Source: Paramecium octaurelia
Taxonomy: Eukaryota > Ciliophora > Oligohymenophorea > Peniculida > Parameciidae
DNA: 64,000 nt
Reading direction: 5' to 3'
Assembly (NCBI GenBank): GCA_905182995.1
Contig: CAJJDP010000151.1
Location: 201,185 to 265,184 of the forward strand
The notes under the pieces were generated by a model. That model did no database searches. It saw only the letters and a program-made list of their open reading frames with translations, and was not told the DNA's origin. The stretch's first letter is position 1; every line of letters starts with the position of its first letter. Shown piece by piece: positions 60,036-64,000 of this stretch. Position numbers and translations under genes: made by a program.

Positions 60036-61328
60036 TCATATTATCGTTAAATACAATCTAAAATTATACACAAAAAGTCTTCCTCTCTTGTCGCCAAGAA
60101 TCAATATACTTTATGGAATATTTATACTAATTGCTGTTATTTCATCGATCTCTAATAGTTTCACTTTCTGCAGCAATTCATTTTGCATTATATTATACAA
60201 GCAAAAGTAATCAGGTTTGCAGATAAATATCAAATGATCAGAATCTATTTATTGAATGTGTAGTATTTTTGATTTTGATAATTTTGTACTTCTCAATATT
60301 TTGCCGTAACTATTGCAAATTGTGATCTTTCCTTATTCAGTCCCAAAGAAATTAAAATTGTATTCATAATCTGAACAACTCAAATTATTCATTTTCCTCA
60401 GACTCACTCTTGAGATCTTTGCTATTGACCATCTTACAGTATATCCTTGGGAATCTGTGGATAACAAAATTTTTGGTTCAATATACTTTAAGTTGATGAG
60501 CATATTCTTGTGAAATTAAAATCTATATTAGTATTGATTAGCATCCAAATTATAACATAAGATATCATGGTTTTATCTTTGACCTCCTGGACTTAGAATG
60601 CAATCCTTATAAAAAATAGCCTATCTACTATAAGCGAGAGTACTTATTTCCTGATTCAATTGCAAAATTTGATAATTATTGTCTATGTTGACTTTGAAAA
60701 TTGAGTATTTTTAATCATCTCCACAACTTAAAATATATTCCTGACCCTAATATTTATAGTGGGTTAAAACTCTGATCCATGATTAATGTACATCTTTAAT
60801 TCTTTATAACTCTTAAAGATTCTTATTCCAAATAGAGATTGATTTATCAAAACTACTTACAATTATTTTATCTTGAATTTATACAATTTTGCTAACAACT
60901 TGATTGTCACTTGCAATAAATTTAGAATAATAACTAAAAGCTTCACTGAAATCATAAGTGAATTACAATCTTTTATCATTAACAAAATTATCCACAATAA
61001 AAAGTTATTCATATTGCCGATTAAATTATTCTAATTTGTTAATTTATTGTATTAGATTAGAGTTTAATTATTGGAACACATCCTCAATATATGTTGATAC
61101 CTGTTTCAAATTTAGTTATAATTCTTCAAAGATTCTATCAATGAATAATTTTAATTGAGTTTTATTAAAGGTTGATCCTGACGATAATTTTTTATTGAGA
61201 TTTAACATCTTTGATTACCACACACTGAATTTAGTGAAAGTTTCTAGTAAAATATTTGTAAACTTATTTGTAAATTCTTTGTCTTTAATATTTATATATT
61301 CTTTAATGTTATTTAAATTGATATCCAT
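60036..61328 (-). CDS. WD40-like repeat protein, unknown function
   Basis: 430 aa in a single exon. The N-terminal 140 residues are helical/coiled coil (MDINLNNIKEYINIKDKEFT, then a Gln-rich coil). The rest is WD40-like with weak repeats: KIIVSSFDKSISIWNKNLQE (best GH-WD unit), YILSCGDDQKYSIF, ILLSTDSQGYTVRWSIAKIS, and ILILGDKRGRLFVYNFRLYL at the end. Ciliates encode very large families of such proteins with N-terminal coils. Likely a scaffold; no partner can be inferred. Confidence 0.75.
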
Positions 61329-61431
61329 TAATTATTTTAATTATATAAATTTTTAGATAATTTATAAAAATCTATATTTTTTTAGAACTTAACTAAAATA
61401 TGGAATTGAATTTTCATTTTTATAAATAATT

Positions 61432-61954
61432 ATGCAACAAGATTCAAATAGCACTTTTGAGGTAACCACTACTTAATAGCAGTATTAAGTTCCTCTGCAA
61501 ATTAATTCATAGCAAGGTACATCTAATTTCTTCTCTATAACAAGGTTATGTATAATCAAATAACAATTATCCCTCCTAGCCATAGTATCCACAATAAAAT
61601 GTTAGAGTTTAAGGTTCTCCATGTAAGTTCTAATGTAATTATATTATAGATCCAGGTTAGTAAGAATTGGTTGTAGTAAATACGTAAATGGGGAATGCTA
61701 CATAATCATAACTCCTTTGTAATCAATCAAGATTTCCTGTACCATTGACATGTCCTTATTGCCAAAGATAAGGAGCAACCAAAATTGATTATTAAACAGG
61801 ATCTGGAACATGGTGTTGTTGCTTCATATTAGCATTATTCATCTGTTGTATTTGCTGGGTACCTTTTGTGGGTGAAAAATGTAAAGATGTAACTCACTAA
61901 TGTCCACACTGTGGATAGGTTGTTGGTATGTGTCCATATAAAGTTTGTGGATGA
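61432..61954 (+). CDS. LITAF-domain membrane protein
   Basis: 155 aa, introns at 61517-61544 and 61623-61649. A Gln/Pro-rich N-terminus (85 residues) is followed by a complete LITAF (SIMPLE) domain: VPLTCPYCQRQGATKIDYQT (first CxxC), a Cys-rich hydrophobic segment (TWCCCFILALFICCICWVPF) and HQCPHCGQVVGMCPYKVCG with the second CxxC. The hydrophobic segment sits monotopically in late endosome/lysosome membranes and the four Cys bind zinc. The protein ends right after the domain, as usual in the family. Confidence 0.93.
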
Positions 61955-62499
61955 AAATGATATAATGATATTTGTGTTTGGTTGGAATTATTCGTTCTAT
62001 ATCTTAAAGACATCCTTACATATACACTAAAATATTTATATAGAATACTATCAGATTAATTATAAATAAAATACATAAATAATTTTAATTGAATGCCAAC
62101 TTAAAATTTGATACTGAACATAATAAACCAAAGTCTGAATGTTTGATCAAAAAAATCACAATTTTAATTAAATAACAAAAAGCAAAAAATTTTGATTAAA
62201 AGCAAACTGCTCGCTAAAATTATAATTTTCATAATATTTTTTATGATTTTTGGATGTTAATTGCCTAATCACTTAATAATGAAACCGAACTTTTAAGTAG
62301 GCATAAGGAATTAAAGCTAAAAAATTAAGTGATAAAAGTGTCCAATCTGATTTTGTTAGCATGAACAAATTTATAGATTTACATACTATTTGAACTCTTT
62401 TTTATCTTATTAGAAATCTAATAAGATAAATAAATTTTGAATTTATTTATTTTAATATTGTTTATTTTCATATATAATTAATCATTTATTTCCCTATTA
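61955..62499. other. AT-rich intergenic region containing a perfect hairpin
   Basis: 545 bp between two plus-strand genes. No reading frame of coding character. The one structural feature is the inverted repeat at 62401-62430. The end should contain the promoter of the next gene. Confidence 0.5.
62401..62430. repeat. 13-bp perfect inverted repeat with 4-nt spacer
   Basis: TTTATCTTATTAG (62401-62413) and CTAATAAGATAAA (62418-62430) are exact reverse complements around AAAT. It could be a hairpin at an RNA 3' end, a protein-binding palindrome, or chance in AT-rich DNA; the arms contain G/C pairs, which makes chance less likely. Confidence 0.7.
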
Positions 62500-64000
62500 A
62501 TGAACAGAAGAAAAACAGTCGTTAAGGAGGCAATAATTGATGTTGAGGATCAAATCAGTTAAAAAGAATTGATGTTTGCAGTATTGGTTTTTATCTTATG
62601 ATGAGCCTGTAATTTAAGTATACAGAGATAATCTCAATCTAACAGATATATAAGTAGATTCCATTACTAATATTATGCAAAATATAGAAATCTTTAAAAC
62701 ATGGTGTCCTGAATCTAGTACCTTATTTGAGTTTACTCGTTTAATATGTTAAAATCTATAGTATGAAAGAATTGAAAAAGGAAATGCTGTGTTTCATATA
62801 GGTTATAATTCTAACTTATTACAAGGTGAATAGGGAGACAAGTTTTACATCATCCTTACTGGCAGAGCAGGTGTATATATTCGTAGACAGCAATAATAAA
62901 TAGAAGCTGAGGAGGGTGCTATGTTACCAAAAATTGAAAAAATTCTTGAAAGAATGCAATTTAAAACAATTGAAGAAATTGATTAAGATCAAAAATTGTC
63001 ATTTTATGAAAAGCTAATAAAAAAATAATCAAAACCAGTAAAATAAATAGAAGCAGAATTATTATTGTTACATGTGGGTAATTTCGATATGTATTTTACT
63101 ATTAATGGAATATGTAAATTCTAGTAATTGTCACAAGTGCATTCTGGTCTCTTTTTTGGAGACATGGCTTTGACAACTGATAAACCTAGAGCAGCAAGCA
63201 TTATTGTTGTAACTGATGTATAAGCCTTATCACTTAATAAAGCCAATTTCAAAGTAAAAAAATAAATCTTAATCTTCTATAGAAAATCTTTGAAAAATAG
63301 ATCAAAACACAATAAGAAAAAATAGATTATTTTCTTAAGATGTTTCCAACTATGACTAAATTCAAAATGAGTAAACTGATTATGTATTTCACTTAATACA
63401 AATATCCTGTCAATTACACCATCTGGAAATAAAATGATGTTGTAGACGGATTCTTCCTCTTAAAGGATGGAGAAATCCAACTCTAATAGACCGTTGATTT
63501 TAATCCACTTCTAAAGTCTGATTAGAATCAAATTGCCTTATCTCCAAAAAAAGAGAAAACTAATCAGAAGGAACTCGTAACTGTATAATTCTTATTCAAT
63601 ATATAGATAGCTCATCTTACAGGTGGATGCTTCGTTGGTGAAACTGACATCTATTTGTAGAATGAAAAAAGAGATTTCAGTGTTAAAACATTGACTCAAT
63701 GCAATGTATTTACATTGCAATTAGATAATTTTGCGATTGTTAAGAAATCCTTTCCTGAATTCATTATACCTCTCTAAACTCTACAAAAAAAAAACATTGC
63801 ATTGTATAGAAAAAGATTAGATGAAATTATGTAAACAAAAATAGCTAATATAAATCTACAGAAAAAAGAAGAAATCAAAAATATTGAAAGGAGATACATC
63901 AACGAAATAGAAATTAAATTGCATACACAAAATTCTTACTAAGAATAATCCTCCCCTATTTTGAGATCCACATTACAACCTAAAATGACTAAATAATAAA
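62500..64000 (+). CDS. cyclic-nucleotide-binding-domain protein (3' end off window)
   Basis: Open to the right edge after introns at 62581-62605, 62802-62825 (24 nt, in-frame) and 63254-63282. Splicing the 24-nt intron yields VFHIGEQGDKFYIILTGRAG, the standard first half of a cNMP-binding domain. About 75 charged residues are inserted before the second half, FFGDMALTTDKPRAASIIVV, which is the phosphate-binding cassette with Asp where FGE normally has Glu. A second, weaker CNBD-like segment follows (YPVNYTIWKQNDVVDGFFLL ... GGCFVGETDIYL), then a coiled coil. No kinase or channel segment appears within the window. It may bind cAMP/cGMP or have lost binding. Confidence 0.82.

Noticed and set aside
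1..64000. Interpretation of the genes as pseudogenes because of many TAA/TAG
   Set aside because: TAA/TAG occur at Gln positions throughout conserved domains and TGA alone ends genes, the ciliate nuclear code.
1..64000. tRNA, rRNA, telomere repeats, prokaryote-type operons or mobile-element ORFs
   Set aside because: No cloverleaf with a T-loop, no rRNA, no C4A2/C3A3 telomere repeats at either edge and no transposase-like protein were seen.

Overview
This window is macronuclear DNA of a ciliate that reads TAA and TAG as glutamine and stops only at TGA. It is very probably a Paramecium, and the layout fits P. tetraurelia. The evidence is internal. Almost every gene is interrupted by in-frame TAA/TAG where homologues carry Gln. 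Each gene ends at one TGA. Frames are restored by tiny GTA...TAG introns of 18-32 nt. Base composition is strongly AT-rich and genes lie tens of bases apart. A standard-code reading breaks every gene into fragments, so all coding calls here were re-read with the ciliate code and spliced by eye.

Left part (1-16128): the 5' three quarters or so of a large secreted Cys-rich repeat protein (minus). Next comes an AT-rich gene desert holding a GC-rich, hairpin-rich island (4443-4571, possible structured RNA) and a decayed kinase-like gene. Then an exact 1285-bp duplication sits on either side of a single 'n' (6894), which looks like an unmerged contig overlap. A 2665-aa secreted protein with ten LamG-like repeats follows.

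Middle (16129-36428): VDAC-like porin; a Ulp1-fold protein lacking its catalytic triad; a Cdc20/Cdh1 APC/C activator; a small basic protein; an Atg8-family ubiquitin-like protein; a coiled-coil protein with an apparent frameshift; a Gln-rich coiled-coil protein; two unknown proteins; a DIX-like protein; a pepsin-type protease with a C-terminal membrane anchor; an IQ-motif protein with a DUF4378/CEP350-like C-terminus; and a small secreted protein.

Right part (36463-64000): a double-thioredoxin/zinc-finger protein, Myb/SANT protein, RNase D-type exonuclease, myotubularin, unknown protein, candidate PP1 regulator, SK-type K+ channel, Ser/Thr kinase, KATNIP-like ciliary protein, SR-type RRM/zinc-knuckle protein, Sas10/Utp3, a disordered protein, a METTL13-type methyltransferase carrying a polyQ insert, Trf4-type poly(A) polymerase, WD40-like protein, LITAF-domain protein, and a cyclic-nucleotide-binding protein that runs off the right edge.

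The genes form no operon or pathway cluster. They are ordinary eukaryotic housekeeping, membrane-trafficking and cilium/centrosome genes packed head-to-head, tail-to-tail and in tandem, with gaps as small as 9-18 bp. The most unusual signals are the assembly artefact, the possible structured RNA, the giant LamG-repeat protein, the pseudo-protease, the polyQ insert encoded by TAA repeats, and several decaying gene relics.
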